From assembly GCF_038811545.1 (NCBI RefSeq), contig NZ_CP133319.1, positions 248,001 through 312,000 of the forward strand: a DNA stretch of 64,000 nucleotides. Reading direction: 5' to 3'. This DNA comes from Rhodoligotrophos sp. CJ14 (lineage in GTDB: Bacteria; Pseudomonadota; Alphaproteobacteria; Rhizobiales; Im1). A program made the position numbers and the translations under genes. Positions 1 through 9,176 of this stretch are shown here, in pieces (within the stretch, counting starts at the first letter, position 1; each line of letters opens with the position of its first letter). Under the pieces are notes generated by a model, which saw nothing but the letters and a program-made list of their open reading frames with translations, did no database searches and was not told where the DNA came from.

Positions 1-2
1 TG

Positions 3-1139
3 GTTGCAGCCATCACCCGCGCACTGCGCCTTGCGGGCCATTTCGACAACTGCGCCGAACCCGAGCTCCTGCGCTGGCTCGACCTCGTGGCACTCGGCAC
101 CATTTGCGACGTGGTGCCGCTCATCGGCCTCAACCGTGCCTATGTCAATCAGGGGCTCAAGGTGATGGCCCGCCGGCACAGCCCGGGGCTTGCTCATCTG
201 GCTGATTGCGCACGGCTCAAGCGCCGGCCTGATACCCATGCCGCAGGCTTCGTGCTTGGCCCGAGGCTCAATGCCGCCGGCAGGCTCGGCCAGGCCATGC
301 TCGGCCTGCAATTGCTCATCACCGATAGTTCCGCCGAAGCCGCCTATCTCTCGCAAATGCTCGAGACCCTCAATCGGCAACGCCAGGAGATGGAGATTCG
401 GGCCTTCGAGGCAGCCGCACTCGATGCCGAGCGGCTGCTTGATTCACAGCCGGATCTCTGCGTGCTGGTGGTTGCCAATCCCGACTGGCATGTGGGCGTG
501 TTGGGCCTGATCGCATCCCGCCTCAAGGAGCGGTTCAACCGGCCGGCCATTGCCATTGCTCACCGTCCGGGCACGATGCTCGCCACCGGATCGGGCCGGT
601 CGGTCGCGGGCATTGATCTCGGCCGGATCGTGCATGCAGCCCATTCGGCGGGCATAATCATCAAGGGCGGCGGCCACGCCATGGCGGCGGGCCTCACCAT
701 TGCTGCCGACCGGATCGAGGCCTTGCGCGAATTCGTCAATTCGGAGAGCAGCCAAATCGGCATGGCCCAGGCCGCGCCTGAGCTGGTGATCGATGGCGCA
801 TTGTCAGCCGGTGCCGCCCAAATGGAGCTGGTCGATCTGCTGGAGCGGGCAGGTCCCTATGGCGCCGGTAATCCCGCCCCAGTCTTTGTCTTTCCCGGCC
901 ATCGCTTTGCCTATGCGGACCTCGCCGGCAAGGATCACGTGCGTTGCAGCCTGCGCTCGCGCGACGGCACGGAGCTTAAGGCGATTGCCTTCCGCTCCCT
1001 CGGGAGCCCCTTGGGCGAAATGATCCTGTCCATGCGCGACCGCCCGGCCCATGTGGCCGGTCGGCTGGTGGTCGATGATTGGAATGGCGGCCGCCGCGCT
1101 CAGCTGCTGATCGAGGATGCCGCCGTCGAGATGGGCTGA
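3..1139 (+). CDS. recJ: Single-stranded-DNA-specific exonuclease RecJ, 3' part
   Basis: This is the C-terminal two-thirds of RecJ, the 5'-to-3' single-strand exonuclease of recombination and mismatch repair. The frame is open from base 3, so the gene begins outside the window and the N-terminal DHH motifs are not visible. The segment LDLVALGTICDVVPL is the typical end of the DHH domain. GGGHAMAAGL around base 670 is the DHHA1 motif, and an OB-fold-like tail follows to the stop. It converges on the malate synthase gene with only 9 bases between the two stop codons. The identification is firm; the missing start is only an edge effect. Confidence 0.93.
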   Translation, partial: VAAITRALRLAGHFDNCAEPELLRWLDLVALGTICDVVPLIGLNRAYVNQGLKVMARRHSPGLAHLADCARLKRRPDTHAAGFVLGPRLNAAGRLGQAMLGLQLLITDSSAEAAYLSQMLETLNRQRQEMEIRAFEAAALDAERLLDSQPDLCVLVVANPDWHVGVLGLIASRLKERFNRPAIAIAHRPGTMLATGSGRSVAGIDLGRIVHAAHSAGIIIKGGGHAMAAGLTIAADRIEALREFVNSESSQIGMAQAAPELVIDGALSAGAAQMELVDLLERAGPYGAGNPAPVFVFPGHRFAYADLAGKDHVRCSLRSRDGTELKAIAFRSLGSPLGEMILSMRDRPAHVAGRLVVDDWNGGRRAQLLIEDAAVEMG

Positions 1140-1148
1140 GGCGCCGAG

Positions 1149-3335
1149 CTAGGCCGCGGCGCGCGTGCCGGCCTTTGCCGCAAGCCGCCAGCGGTGCAGC
1201 AGGGGCTCCGTATAGCCGTTGGGCTGGCTCACCCCCTCGAATATGAGATCGCTCGCCGCTTTGAATGCGATCGATGCCTCAAAGTCGGGCGCCATCGGGC
1301 GGTAAAGCGGATCACCTGCATTCTGCCGGTCCACCACGGAAGCCATGCGCTTCAGCGTCTCCACAACCTGCTCGCGGCTGCAGATGCCGTGATGCAGCCA
1401 ATTGGCGATATGCTGGGATGAGATGCGTAAGGTGGCGCGGTCCTCCATCAGCCCGACATTGTTGATGTCCGGCACCTTGGAGCAGCCGATGCCCTGGTCG
1501 ATCCAGCGCACCACATAGCCGAGGATGCCCTGGACATTATTGTCGAGCTCCTGCTGCACCTCGTCCGGCGACCAATTCGTGTCACTCGCGACGGGTATGG
1601 CAAGGAGATCATCCATGAGGCCCGCCGAAGCGACCTCGCGGGCGAGCTCATCCTGAACCGCTGCCACATCGACCGCGTGATAATGCAGCGCATGGAGCGT
1701 GGCCGCAGTGGGCGAGGGCACCCATGCGGTGGTGGCGCCCGCTCGCGGGTGGGCGATCTTCTGCGCCAGCATGTCGGCCATCAGATCGGGCATCGCCCAC
1801 ATGCCTTTGCCAATCTGAGCGCGGCCCTTGAGCCCGCAGGCAAGCCCCGTCAGCACATTGTTGCGCTCGTAGGCCGCAATCCAGCGGGTGGTCTTCATTG
1901 CGCCCTTGCGCAGCATCGGCCCCGCTTCCATCGAGGTATGGATCTCATCACCCGTACGGTCGAGAAAGCCCGTATTGATGAAGGCCACGCGGTTGCGGGC
2001 AGCGGCGATACAGGCCTTGAGATTGAGGGAGGTGCGCCGCTCCTCGTCCATGATGCCGATTTTCACCGTATGGCGCGGCAAGCCGGCAATATCCTCAGCC
2101 CTTGCAAAGAGCTCGTCGGCAAAGGCCACTTCTTCCGGCCCGTGCATCTTGGGCTTCACGATATAGATGCTGCCGGCCCGGCTGTTGCGAAACCGCCCAT
2201 TGCCGTTGAGATCGTGCCGGCCAATGGCGATGGTGATCACCGCATCCATGATCCCTTCCGGGATCTCGCTGCCATCCGCGAGCAGGATCGCGGGATTGGT
2301 CATGAGGTGCCCGACATTGCGGATGAACATCAGCGATCGGCCGGGCAGGCTGAATGGTTGGCCCGCGGGATCCCTGTAGGAGCGATCCTCATTCATGACG
2401 CGCAGGAATGTCTTGCCGCCCTTGGTGACGGTCTCCGACAGATCGCCCTTCATGAGACCGAGCCAGTGCCGATAGACGATCAGCTTGTCTTCGGCATCGA
2501 CCGCCGCGACCGAATCCTCGCAATCCATGATTGTGCTGATGGCGGCCTCGATGATCAGATCCTTCACGCCTGCCTTGTCGGTCGCGCCGATCGGATGATC
2601 GCGATCGATGGCGATCTCCACATGCAATCCGTTATTGCGCAGGAGAATGCCGGATGGCGAGGCGGCCTCGCCCGCGACACCGACGAATTGTTCGGGACGT
2701 GCGAGGCCGGTTTCAGCACCATCCGCCAGTTTCACCCGGAGCTGTCTCCCGCTTGCCTCATAGGCCTCAGCATGTGCATGGCTGCCTTGGGTGAGGGGAA
2801 AGTTGCGATCGAGGAAATCCTTGGCATAGGCGATCACCCTTGCGCCACGCGCGGGATTATAGCCCCCGGACCGCTCGGCACCGTGATCTTCTGGGATCGC
2901 ATCCGTCCCATACAGCGCATCATAAAGGCTGCCCCAGCGGGCATTGACCGCGTTCAGCGCATAGCGCGCGTTCATGATGGGCACGACGAGCTGCGGGCCG
3001 GCTTGGACCGCCACCTCGTCATCGATATTGCTGGTCTCGATCGTGAAATCCGCAACCGGCCCCGCGAGATAGCCGATCTCCGAGAGCAAATCGCGATAAG
3101 CGGCCGGGCTTGCGGTCGCGCGGTTCTCCCGGTGCCAGGCATCGATTTTTGCCTGCAGCGCGTCGCGCTTGGCGAGCAAGGCGCGATTGCGCGGCCCAAG
3201 CTCATGTGCCAGCCGGTCAAATCCCGACCAGAAGGCCTCCGGCTCGATGCCCGTGCCGGGCAGGGCTTCTTCCTCGATGAACCGTGCAAGATCGGCTTCA
3301 ACTTGAAGCCGGTGACGCGTGACGCGATCAGTCAT
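1149..3335 (-). CDS. glcB: Malate synthase G
   Basis: Condenses glyoxylate with acetyl-CoA to give malate in the cytosol. At 728 aa it has the usual length of the monomeric G isoform. Visible family segments include [17 protein letters not shown], the [17 protein letters not shown] stretch and [17 protein letters not shown]. The ATG at 3335 has an AGGA-type ribosome site just upstream. It lies downstream of, and in the same direction as, an amino-acid-type permease and binding protein. No glycolate oxidase genes are next to it. That context suggests it clears glyoxylate made by the neighbouring acid-degradation cluster; this is inference. Identification by family match is strong. Confidence 0.95.
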   Translation of the reverse strand: MTDRVTRHRLQVEADLARFIEEEALPGTGIEPEAFWSGFDRLAHELGPRNRALLAKRDALQAKIDAWHRENRATASPAAYRDLLSEIGYLAGPVADFTIETSNIDDEVAVQAGPQLVVPIMNARYALNAVNARWGSLYDALYGTDAIPEDHGAERSGGYNPARGARVIAYAKDFLDRNFPLTQGSHAHAEAYEASGRQLRVKLADGAETGLARPEQFVGVAGEAASPSGILLRNNGLHVEIAIDRDHPIGATDKAGVKDLIIEAAISTIMDCEDSVAAVDAEDKLIVYRHWLGLMKGDLSETVTKGGKTFLRVMNEDRSYRDPAGQPFSLPGRSLMFIRNVGHLMTNPAILLADGSEIPEGIMDAVITIAIGRHDLNGNGRFRNSRAGSIYIVKPKMHGPEEVAFADELFARAEDIAGLPRHTVKIGIMDEERRTSLNLKACIAAARNRVAFINTGFLDRTGDEIHTSMEAGPMLRKGAMKTTRWIAAYERNNVLTGLACGLKGRAQIGKGMWAMPDLMADMLAQKIAHPRAGATTAWVPSPTAATLHALHYHAVDVAAVQDELAREVASAGLMDDLLAIPVASDTNWSPDEVQQELDNNVQGILGYVVRWIDQGIGCSKVPDINNVGLMEDRATLRISSQHIANWLHHGICSREQVVETLKRMASVVDRQNAGDPLYRPMAPDFEASIAFKAASDLIFEGVSQPNGYTEPLLHRWRLAAKAGTRAAA

Positions 3336-3445
3336 GGATGTCCTGGACCTCTTCCCCGAATGCTCATTGAGAGTAGCGCAAGTCTCGCCATCCCGAGAAC
3401 CTGCTTTTCTCGCGGAATGCTCGGGGAGATCGACGCGCGCCCCAA

Positions 3446-4162
3446 CTATTGCCGATGCAGTGCCACAGCACCCGCGCGCGGCATCGTCTTGGTCTCCTTC
3501 GCCACCCAGCCTTTGCGCGTTTGGTTCTCAAGGGCGCGCACCGCAAGGCCTGCCGGGTAGCACACCGTGAAATAAAGGATCGCGGTGACAGTATAGACGG
3601 TGAAATACTGAAAATTGCGCGCCGCGATGATCTGACCGCTGAACATGAGCTCCTGGACCGTGACAACCGAGGCCAGCGAGGTGTCCTTGAACAGCGAGAT
3701 CAGATAATTGGCGAGCGTTGGCAGCACCATGCGAGTGGCCTGCGGCAGCACGACCTTGCGGAAGGCGAGCCAGCGCGACAGGCCCAGGCTGAGGGCGGCC
3801 TCCGTCTGGCCGCGGGCAACCGACTGGATGCCGCCGCGGAACACCTCGCTGAGATAGGCGGCATAATGGAGACTGAGCCCGATGATCGCCGCGCTGATCG
3901 GGTTGAGCCGGATGCCGGCGCCCGGTAGCACGTAATAGATATAGATGAGCTGCAGGATCAGCGGTGTTGCCCGCATGAATTCCACGAACACATTCGCCGG
4001 CCAGCGGAAAATGATGACGTCGGACAATCGGGCGAGCGCGAGCGGGATCGCCGCGAGCGTCGCTAGGACCATGACGACCAGCGTGAGGAAGACGGTCAGG
4101 CCCAGGCCGCGCAGGAAGACGTGCCAGAAATCACCGACCACATCAAAATTGAGCAGGGACAT
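3446..4162 (-). CDS. Amino-acid-type ABC transporter permease
   Basis: Inner-membrane permease of the polar amino acid/opine (His/Glu/Gln/Arg) family. About five hydrophobic segments are present, beginning with the one at residues 15-40. The cytoplasmic EAA loop ([20 protein letters not shown]) contacts the ATPase. At 238 aa the length is normal. The substrate-binding protein lies 147 bases upstream on the same strand and malate synthase 110 bases downstream. No ATP-binding subunit and no second permease are present here, so the transporter must be completed from elsewhere or is incomplete. The substrate cannot be read from sequence. No clear ribosome site precedes the ATG. Confidence 0.88.
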   Translation of the reverse strand: MSLLNFDVVGDFWHVFLRGLGLTVFLTLVVMVLATLAAIPLALARLSDVIIFRWPANVFVEFMRATPLILQLIYIYYVLPGAGIRLNPISAAIIGLSLHYAAYLSEVFRGGIQSVARGQTEAALSLGLSRWLAFRKVVLPQATRMVLPTLANYLISLFKDTSLASVVTVQELMFSGQIIAARNFQYFTVYTVTAILYFTVCYPAGLAVRALENQTRKGWVAKETKTMPRAGAVALHRQ

Positions 4163-4309
4163 CGCGCTGCGGTCGCCGGGAGCTCACACTCCCAGCGCTC
4201 CAAATTCGAACGGTCGCGAGCTGGGCGGCCTGATGCGTCATGGTGACCGCTCGCCCTCCATTCACGTTGAACCAGCCTCAGGGCTCGAAAGCCGCATCGC
4301 TGGCCATGC

Positions 4310-5173
4310 TCATTTGAGCGGATAGAAGAACAGGTTCGCCACGCCAAACCCGTATTTCTTGAGCAGCGCCAGGACCTCGCCATTGCCACGCACTTCGGCG
4401 AGCCCTTGCGTGACCGCCATTCGCAGCGAGCAGTCCTCCTTGCGGAAACCCGGGCGCACATAGCCATAGCCATATTTGAAGATCAGCTCGTCCGGCACCT
4501 GTACACCGGCCAGGAGCTCCATGGGCGAATCCTTGTTGGCCGCGAGGAACATGGTGATCTTCGTGTCGTCATCCACCACGGCGCTCACCCGGCCCGTCGC
4601 CACTGCGCTGAACTGCTCGGCATCGGTCTGGAAGGGCACGATCTCCGCGCCGATCTTGCGGAGATACTCATCCGCTGCCGAGCCGGCGATTGCCCCCACC
4701 TGTTTGCCCTTGAGGTCATCGTAAGACTTGATCCCGTCCGGATTGCCCTTCTGCACGAGGATTGCGGGCCCATACCAATAGGCGGGACCGCTGAAGGAGA
4801 TCACCTTCATCCGATCGGGGGTGATGTGCAGAGCCGCCACCATGTCGATGCGCTTGGCGATCAGGGCAGGGATCAGCTGGCCGAAGGGCATCACCTCATA
4901 TTTGAGATTGGTGATCCCAGCCCATTTGAGCGCGGCCTCATCGATCTCGACTTCCAACCCTTCGGCCTTCTGGGTGTCGGGATTGAGCGAGGTGAAGGGC
5001 GGCGAGGGCGAGATGCCGATCACCAGGCCTTCGGTCTTTGCCTTTTCATAGGAGGGGTCGCCGCAATTCTCGATCAGCGGGGAAGCTTCATGCTGAAATT
5101 CTTGAGCGATTGCGCTTGCCGCACCCAATCCGGTCAATAACGCGACCACTGCAACGGAAACGCTCCTTATCAT
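4310..5173 (-). CDS. ABC transporter periplasmic substrate-binding protein (family 3)
   Basis: Periplasmic receptor for the adjacent permease. It opens with a Sec signal peptide (basic start, hydrophobic core VAVVALLTGLGAASAIA, cleavage near AIAQ). A family 3 solute-binding fold follows: GLVIGISPSPPFTSLN, then the EVMPFGQLIPALIAKRIDMV region typical of polar amino acid receptors. It is 287 aa long. A GGGGAG ribosome site precedes the ATG. It is divergent from the enolase-superfamily gene at 5337, and a palindromic operator lies in the shared 163-bp promoter region. That suggests co-regulation with the catabolic genes. The ligand could be an amino acid or a carboxylated compound; sequence does not decide. 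Confidence 0.88.
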   Translation of the reverse strand: MIRSVSVAVVALLTGLGAASAIAQEFQHEASPLIENCGDPSYEKAKTEGLVIGISPSPPFTSLNPDTQKAEGLEVEIDEAALKWAGITNLKYEVMPFGQLIPALIAKRIDMVAALHITPDRMKVISFSGPAYWYGPAILVQKGNPDGIKSYDDLKGKQVGAIAGSAADEYLRKIGAEIVPFQTDAEQFSAVATGRVSAVVDDDTKITMFLAANKDSPMELLAGVQVPDELIFKYGYGYVRPGFRKEDCSLRMAVTQGLAEVRGNGEVLALLKKYGFGVANLFFYPLK

Positions 5174-5260
5174 TTTCGGTCTCCCCTGTTTCTGTCAGTT
5201 CGGTCACTCCGCCGAAAGCAAGTTGCGGCTTGCGAGAGGCCGGTGAAGCCGCTAGCGTGC

Positions 5261-5276
5261 AATGGCCTGACCAATT
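5261..5276. promoter_or_regulatory. Putative GntR/FCD operator, copy 1
   Basis: The sequence AATGGCCTGACCAATT is an imperfect palindrome matching the TTGG-N5-CCAA shape known for FadR-subfamily GntR regulators such as PdhR and LldR. It lies between the divergent binding-protein gene and the first dehydratase gene. Two near-identical copies occur at 7277 and 12121, and an FCD-type GntR gene is in the cluster at 8364. The repeats are seen directly; regulator binding is inferred. Confidence 0.7.
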
Positions 5277-5336
5277 CAGCAGGTTGCCCGGTGGTCTGCA
5301 AGAGGATTGTTGTGCGAGCGGGATGGGGAGCGCTCA

Positions 5337-6473
5337 ATGAGCAGTGACACGATGATCGAGCGGGTGGAGAGCTGGGCCTGCAGCATTCCGCTGGCCAAAC
5401 CTCTGTCCTTCGGCAATTTCACCGTTTCCCAGCGCGGCTATGCGGCCGTGCGGATCACCACGCGAGGCGGGCTGGTCGCCGATTGCCTGGGCCATACGAG
5501 GCGCTCGCCGGTCGATGTGGCGATCACCGATTTGCTCGCACCGCAGCTCGTGGGGCGCGATGCGTTCGAGATGGGCGCGCGTCTTGCCGATATCCGCCGT
5601 GCCGTCTTGGCGATCGAAGCCGATGGCGTCATCGGCCGCGCCCGTTCGTTGGTGGAGATCTGCCTGTGGGATCTCAAGGCGCAGGCGCTTGGGCTTCCCG
5701 TCTGGAAGCTGCTCGGCGGCTATGCGCGCGACATCCGCGTCGCCCTGGTGGAGGGCTATGAGATCGAGGGCGAAAGCCATGGCGATATTGCCCAGCGCCT
5801 CATCGGCCGGACCGAGCAAGGCTATGATTTCTTCAAGATGGAGGCGGCCCATTATGGCGCGCCCGAGCCGATCCGCCGCATTTTGAGTGAAGTTCGGCAA
5901 GCCGCGCCCAAGGCCGAGTTCACCTGTGACCTCGCCTGGTCCTGGCAAACGGCCCGGGAGGGCTTGCGCTCGGCGCATTTGTGGGAAGATCTCGGCATTG
6001 CCTGGATCGAGGATCCCATGCCACGCACCCGCCTCAGTGAGATCGCTTTCCTGCGCCAAAATTCGCGCGTGCCGATCGGGGTGGGGGACGAGACCACGCG
6101 GACACGGGATCTCGAGCAGCTCATGGTGCACGAGGCGATCGATGTGGTGCGGATCGATGCAACCACGGTCGGCGGCTTCGGACCGGCCCTGAGGCTTGCG
6201 GCGGATGCAACCGCGCGCGGCTTCCGCGTCTCCTATCACGTGAACCCCGAGGTGCACCGCCACTGCGTTTTCGCGGACGACGCCTCCGATCACATCGAGA
6301 TCTTCCCGGCGGACCGTCCCTTCGACTGCTCACACATGCTGATTGAGAATGCGGCCTATTTCGATATTCGCAACGCGCGGCTGTCGCCACCGAAGGCGCC
6401 CGGCACGGGGCTCAAGCTCAATGACGAGGCTTTGGCGCGCTATGCCTATCGTCACGGGACGCATCGGGAGTGA
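5337..6473 (+). CDS. Enolase-superfamily acid-sugar dehydratase/racemase (mandelate racemase-like)
   Basis: Member of the mandelate racemase/muconate-lactonising group, which removes a proton next to a carboxylate using a divalent metal in a TIM barrel. Candidate catalytic and metal residues are Lys167 in FFKME, Asp198 in TCDLAWSW, the Glu of WIEDPM, the Asp-Glu of GVGDETT and His301 in YHVNPEVH. The Lys...His pairing suggests the mandelate racemase subgroup, though the usual K-x-K motif reads K-M-E here. The ATG at 5337 follows GGGGAG and gives 378 aa; a longer in-frame start at 5307 lacks a good ribosome site. It overlaps nothing and leads the operon with the SDR gene 5 bases downstream. 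The substrate is unknown; an aldonic or related hydroxy acid is likely. Confidence 0.85.
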   Translation: MSSDTMIERVESWACSIPLAKPLSFGNFTVSQRGYAAVRITTRGGLVADCLGHTRRSPVDVAITDLLAPQLVGRDAFEMGARLADIRRAVLAIEADGVIGRARSLVEICLWDLKAQALGLPVWKLLGGYARDIRVALVEGYEIEGESHGDIAQRLIGRTEQGYDFFKMEAAHYGAPEPIRRILSEVRQAAPKAEFTCDLAWSWQTAREGLRSAHLWEDLGIAWIEDPMPRTRLSEIAFLRQNSRVPIGVGDETTRTRDLEQLMVHEAIDVVRIDATTVGGFGPALRLAADATARGFRVSYHVNPEVHRHCVFADDASDHIEIFPADRPFDCSHMLIENAAYFDIRNARLSPPKAPGTGLKLNDEALARYAYRHGTHRE

Positions 6474-6478
6474 TAGGA

Positions 6479-7255
6479 ATGACTGAGAAGAAGACGGTCC
6501 TGATCACCGGCGGGGCTCGCGGCATCGGCCTTGCCACGGGCCGCGAATTCCTGCGCCGCGGCTGGAATGTCACCATTGGCGATGTCGATAGGGAGGAGGC
6601 TGAGGCTCAGGCCCGCGCGAGCGAAGGCGCGATGCTCGCCTTGGCCATGGACGTTCGCGACCGCACGGCCATCGATGAGGCTTTTGCGCGCTCTCTCGAT
6701 CATTGGGGCAGGCTTGATGCGCTCGTCAACAATGCGGGTATCCAGCGCCACGGGCCCCTTGAGACGATCCCCTTCGCCGACTGGAATGCGGTGCTCGACA
6801 TCAATCTGCACGGCGCATTCCATTGCCTTCAGGTGGCGGGCCGGCACATGCTGGCGCAAGGGTCGGGCGCCATCGTCAATCTCGCGTCGATCGCGGCAAC
6901 CCGGGGCGCCCCCGGCCGTGCGCCCTATGCAGTCTCGAAGGCGGCCATCGTATCGCTGACCAAGACCGCCGCGGTCGAGTGGACCGAACGCGGCGTGCGG
7001 GTCAATGCGGTGGCGCCGGGCTATGTCGAAACCGATCTCGTCACGAGCTTCGTCGCGGCCGGCCGGCTTGATACCGCGCCGATGATCGCGCGCACGCCGG
7101 CACGAAGGCTCGCCCGGCCCGAAGAGATCGCCCGGGCGATCGCGTTCCTCTGTTCTGATGATGCGAGCTATGTCAGCGGGCATGTGCTGCATGTGGATGG
7201 CGGGTTCGAGGCAGATTACGGCGTGCCGTTCTTCCCGCCGAAACAGGGCGCTTGA
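6479..7255 (+). CDS. SDR-family NAD(P)-dependent oxidoreductase
   Basis: Classical short-chain dehydrogenase of 258 aa. The nucleotide-binding TGGARGIG motif is at the N-terminus, then NNAG, then the catalytic Ser and the YAVSK Tyr/Lys pair. The C-terminal half ends with SGHVLHVDGGF as in FabG-like enzymes. The ATG at 6479 follows the dehydratase stop by 5 bases, so the two are probably translated from one message. Enzymes of this kind in acid-sugar pathways oxidise a hydroxyl before or after dehydration. The substrate cannot be assigned. Family assignment is certain, role inferred from neighbours. Confidence 0.88.
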   Translation: MTEKKTVLITGGARGIGLATGREFLRRGWNVTIGDVDREEAEAQARASEGAMLALAMDVRDRTAIDEAFARSLDHWGRLDALVNNAGIQRHGPLETIPFADWNAVLDINLHGAFHCLQVAGRHMLAQGSGAIVNLASIAATRGAPGRAPYAVSKAAIVSLTKTAAVEWTERGVRVNAVAPGYVETDLVTSFVAAGRLDTAPMIARTPARRLARPEEIARAIAFLCSDDASYVSGHVLHVDGGFEADYGVPFFPPKQGA

Positions 7256-7276
7256 CGGGTCCGCCGAGCAAGTCTT

Positions 7277-7292
7277 AATTGGCCAGACCAAT
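7277..7292. promoter_or_regulatory. Putative GntR/FCD operator, copy 2
   Basis: AATTGGCCAGACCAAT is the same palindrome as at 5261 and 12121 with one central change. It ends 22 bases before the preferred ATG of the hydroxyacid dehydrogenase at 7315, so it would overlap or abut that gene's promoter. It also argues against the longer in-frame start at 7279, which would lie inside the operator. Confidence 0.72.
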
Positions 7293-7314
7293 CAGCGCTG
7301 CGATGAGAGAGCCA

Positions 7315-8283
7315 ATGGCGAGGATCGTCATCACCGACAGCAATTTTGGCGATCTTCGGCATGAGCGCGCCGTGGCCGCCCGTCATGGCGCTGAGCTCGA
7401 GGCCTGCCAATGCCGGACGGCGGCGGAGGTTGAGGAGGCAGTCGCCGGGGCGGACGCGGTGCTGGTGCAATTCGCACCGATGACGGAGAAGGCGCTCGCT
7501 GCCTTGGCACCCGGGGCGACCGTGGTCCGCTACGGTGTGGGCTATGACAATATCGACATAGCCGCCGCGCGCCGGACGGCCCATCCCGTGGCCTATGTGC
7601 CGGATTATTGTGTGGATGAGGTTGCCGACCACACGGTCGCCATGCTGCTTGCGCTCTATCGCAAGCTCATCAGCCTCGACCAGCATGTGCGGGTGGGATC
7701 ATGGCGCGTCGTCGAGGCTGCCCAGCCGCTGAAGCCGGCCGCAGACACCGTGATCGGCTTCCTGGGCCTCGGGCGGATCGGCCGCGCGGTACTCGCGCGC
7801 CTGCAGCCCTTCGGTTTTCGCATCATGGCCGCAGACCCAGCACTGGACCAGCCGACGGCTGCTCAACTTGGTCTCACGCTTTCCCCCTTTGAGGAGATGC
7901 TGCCACAGATTGATGCTCTGCTCCTCCATGCCCCGGTGACGGCGGCAAGCCGCCACATCATCAATGCTGACAGCCTCGCCTTGCTGAAGCCTTCAGCCGT
8001 TCTGGTGAACTGCTCGCGTGGCGCGTTGATCGATGAGGCGGCCTTGGCGCAAGCGCTCAACCAGGGCCGCCTTGCCGGCGCAGCGCTGGATGTGTTCGAG
8101 ACAGAGCCGCTCCCCGAGGCATCCCCTTTGCGCACGGCGCCGAACCTGCTGCTCAGCCCGCATGCAGCCTGGTATTCGGATGGGGCAATCGATCGGCTCC
8201 AATTTCTTGCAGCCGATGAGGTGGACCGGGCGCTGAGTGGCCGCCCGCCACGATCGCCAGTGCCCAATCCCGCGTCCGAATGA
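7315..8283 (+). CDS. D-isomer 2-hydroxyacid dehydrogenase (C-terminal-binding-protein-like)
   Basis: NAD-dependent dehydrogenase interconverting a 2-oxoacid and a D-2-hydroxyacid. GFLGLGRIGRAV is the Rossmann motif. The catalytic Arg lies in NCSRGALID, the Glu in FETEPLP and the His in LSPHAAW. With the ATG at 7315 the protein is 322 aa, close to the family norm; a GAGAGA ribosome site precedes this ATG. An operator-like palindrome lies directly upstream. Downstream is the GntR regulator. In a glyoxylate-linked pathway it could act as a glyoxylate/hydroxypyruvate reductase, but the sequence most resembles the CtBP/SerA-like branch, and the substrate is open. Confidence 0.86.
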   Translation: MARIVITDSNFGDLRHERAVAARHGAELEACQCRTAAEVEEAVAGADAVLVQFAPMTEKALAALAPGATVVRYGVGYDNIDIAAARRTAHPVAYVPDYCVDEVADHTVAMLLALYRKLISLDQHVRVGSWRVVEAAQPLKPAADTVIGFLGLGRIGRAVLARLQPFGFRIMAADPALDQPTAAQLGLTLSPFEEMLPQIDALLLHAPVTAASRHIINADSLALLKPSAVLVNCSRGALIDEAALAQALNQGRLAGAALDVFETEPLPEASPLRTAPNLLLSPHAAWYSDGAIDRLQFLAADEVDRALSGRPPRSPVPNPASE

Positions 8284-8363
8284 AACAGCAGACTGGCTTG
8301 CCGGCCGCGCGGCGAACGGGCATAGCCCGCGAGGCAATCTGGGGCGAGGACGCCCGGTAAGGA

Positions 8364-9140
8364 ATGGAACGCGTTATGGGAAAGGGTGCCATGGGCGCCT
8401 CTGAAGCAGCGACCGGCCCGACACAGATCGAGGATCTCGCACCCATCGAGCGGGTGTCGGTCGCCGAGCAGGTCGCGCGCAACCTGCTGGATCTGATCCG
8501 GACGGGCAGCATTCGCCCCGGCCAGCAACTGCCCAGAGAGCGCGATCTGGCGGCCACATTGCAGGTCTCGCGACCCTCCGTGCGGGAGGCGCTCCGCGGG
8601 CTCCAGATTCTCGGTGTGGTCAAGGCCAGACAGGGGGGAGGGCTGTTCGTGACCTCGCTCGAGGCCGCCGAAATCCTCCAGCCGCTGCAGATGCTGATCA
8701 CGCTCACCGAAGAGAATTTCGAGGCTCTGCATGAGTCGCGGGTGGCGGTTGAAGGGGCGATGGGCCGTCTGATTGCGCAGCGCATCGATACGGCGACAAT
8801 CGTCCGCCTGCGCAAGATGGTCGAGGTCCAGAAGGAACTGCTCGCCAATCCTGTGGCGTTCCGCGTTTCCGACATGGAATTTCACCGCACATTGGGGGCG
8901 GTGCTCAACAATCCCTTCCTCGAGCGCATTTCCGAGGCCCTCTATGTGCTCGGCATGGAATATCGCAAGATCGCTTGGGAGACCCGAGGCGTGCTCGCGC
9001 GCTCCGTTGCCGACCACCAGCAGATCATCGATGCGCTGGAAACGCGCGATGGCGCCAAGGTGGAAGCCGCCATGGTGCGGCACATGCGCAGCGTGCACGA
9101 GACGACACGCGAGGCCATGAACAGCAAGGTTCAGGGCTGA
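8364..9140 (+). CDS. GntR-family transcriptional regulator, FadR/FCD type
   Basis: DNA-binding regulator of 258 aa. The winged helix-turn-helix covers roughly residues 30-105 (RPGQQLPRERDLAATL, VSRPSVREALRGL, then the KARQGGGLFV wing). The C-terminal all-helical FCD domain carries likely metal-binding histidines in EFHRTLG, VADHQQI and VRHMRSVH, and usually binds a small organic acid. Three matching palindromes in this cluster fit its expected TTGG-N5-CCAA target, so it probably represses the acid-degradation genes until the substrate or an intermediate appears. The exact start is uncertain; ATGs at 8364, 8376 and 8391 are in frame. Confidence 0.88.
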   Translation: MERVMGKGAMGASEAATGPTQIEDLAPIERVSVAEQVARNLLDLIRTGSIRPGQQLPRERDLAATLQVSRPSVREALRGLQILGVVKARQGGGLFVTSLEAAEILQPLQMLITLTEENFEALHESRVAVEGAMGRLIAQRIDTATIVRLRKMVEVQKELLANPVAFRVSDMEFHRTLGAVLNNPFLERISEALYVLGMEYRKIAWETRGVLARSVADHQQIIDALETRDGAKVEAAMVRHMRSVHETTREAMNSKVQG

Positions 9141-9176
9141 CCGGTCCCGCACCTGTCTGGAAGAAGGGAGGTGGAA

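Noticed and set aside
1677-3560. A 627-codon plus-strand frame opposite malate synthase
   Set aside because: It is the antisense shadow of a highly conserved gene, with no family match and a His/Arg/Gly-rich chance composition.
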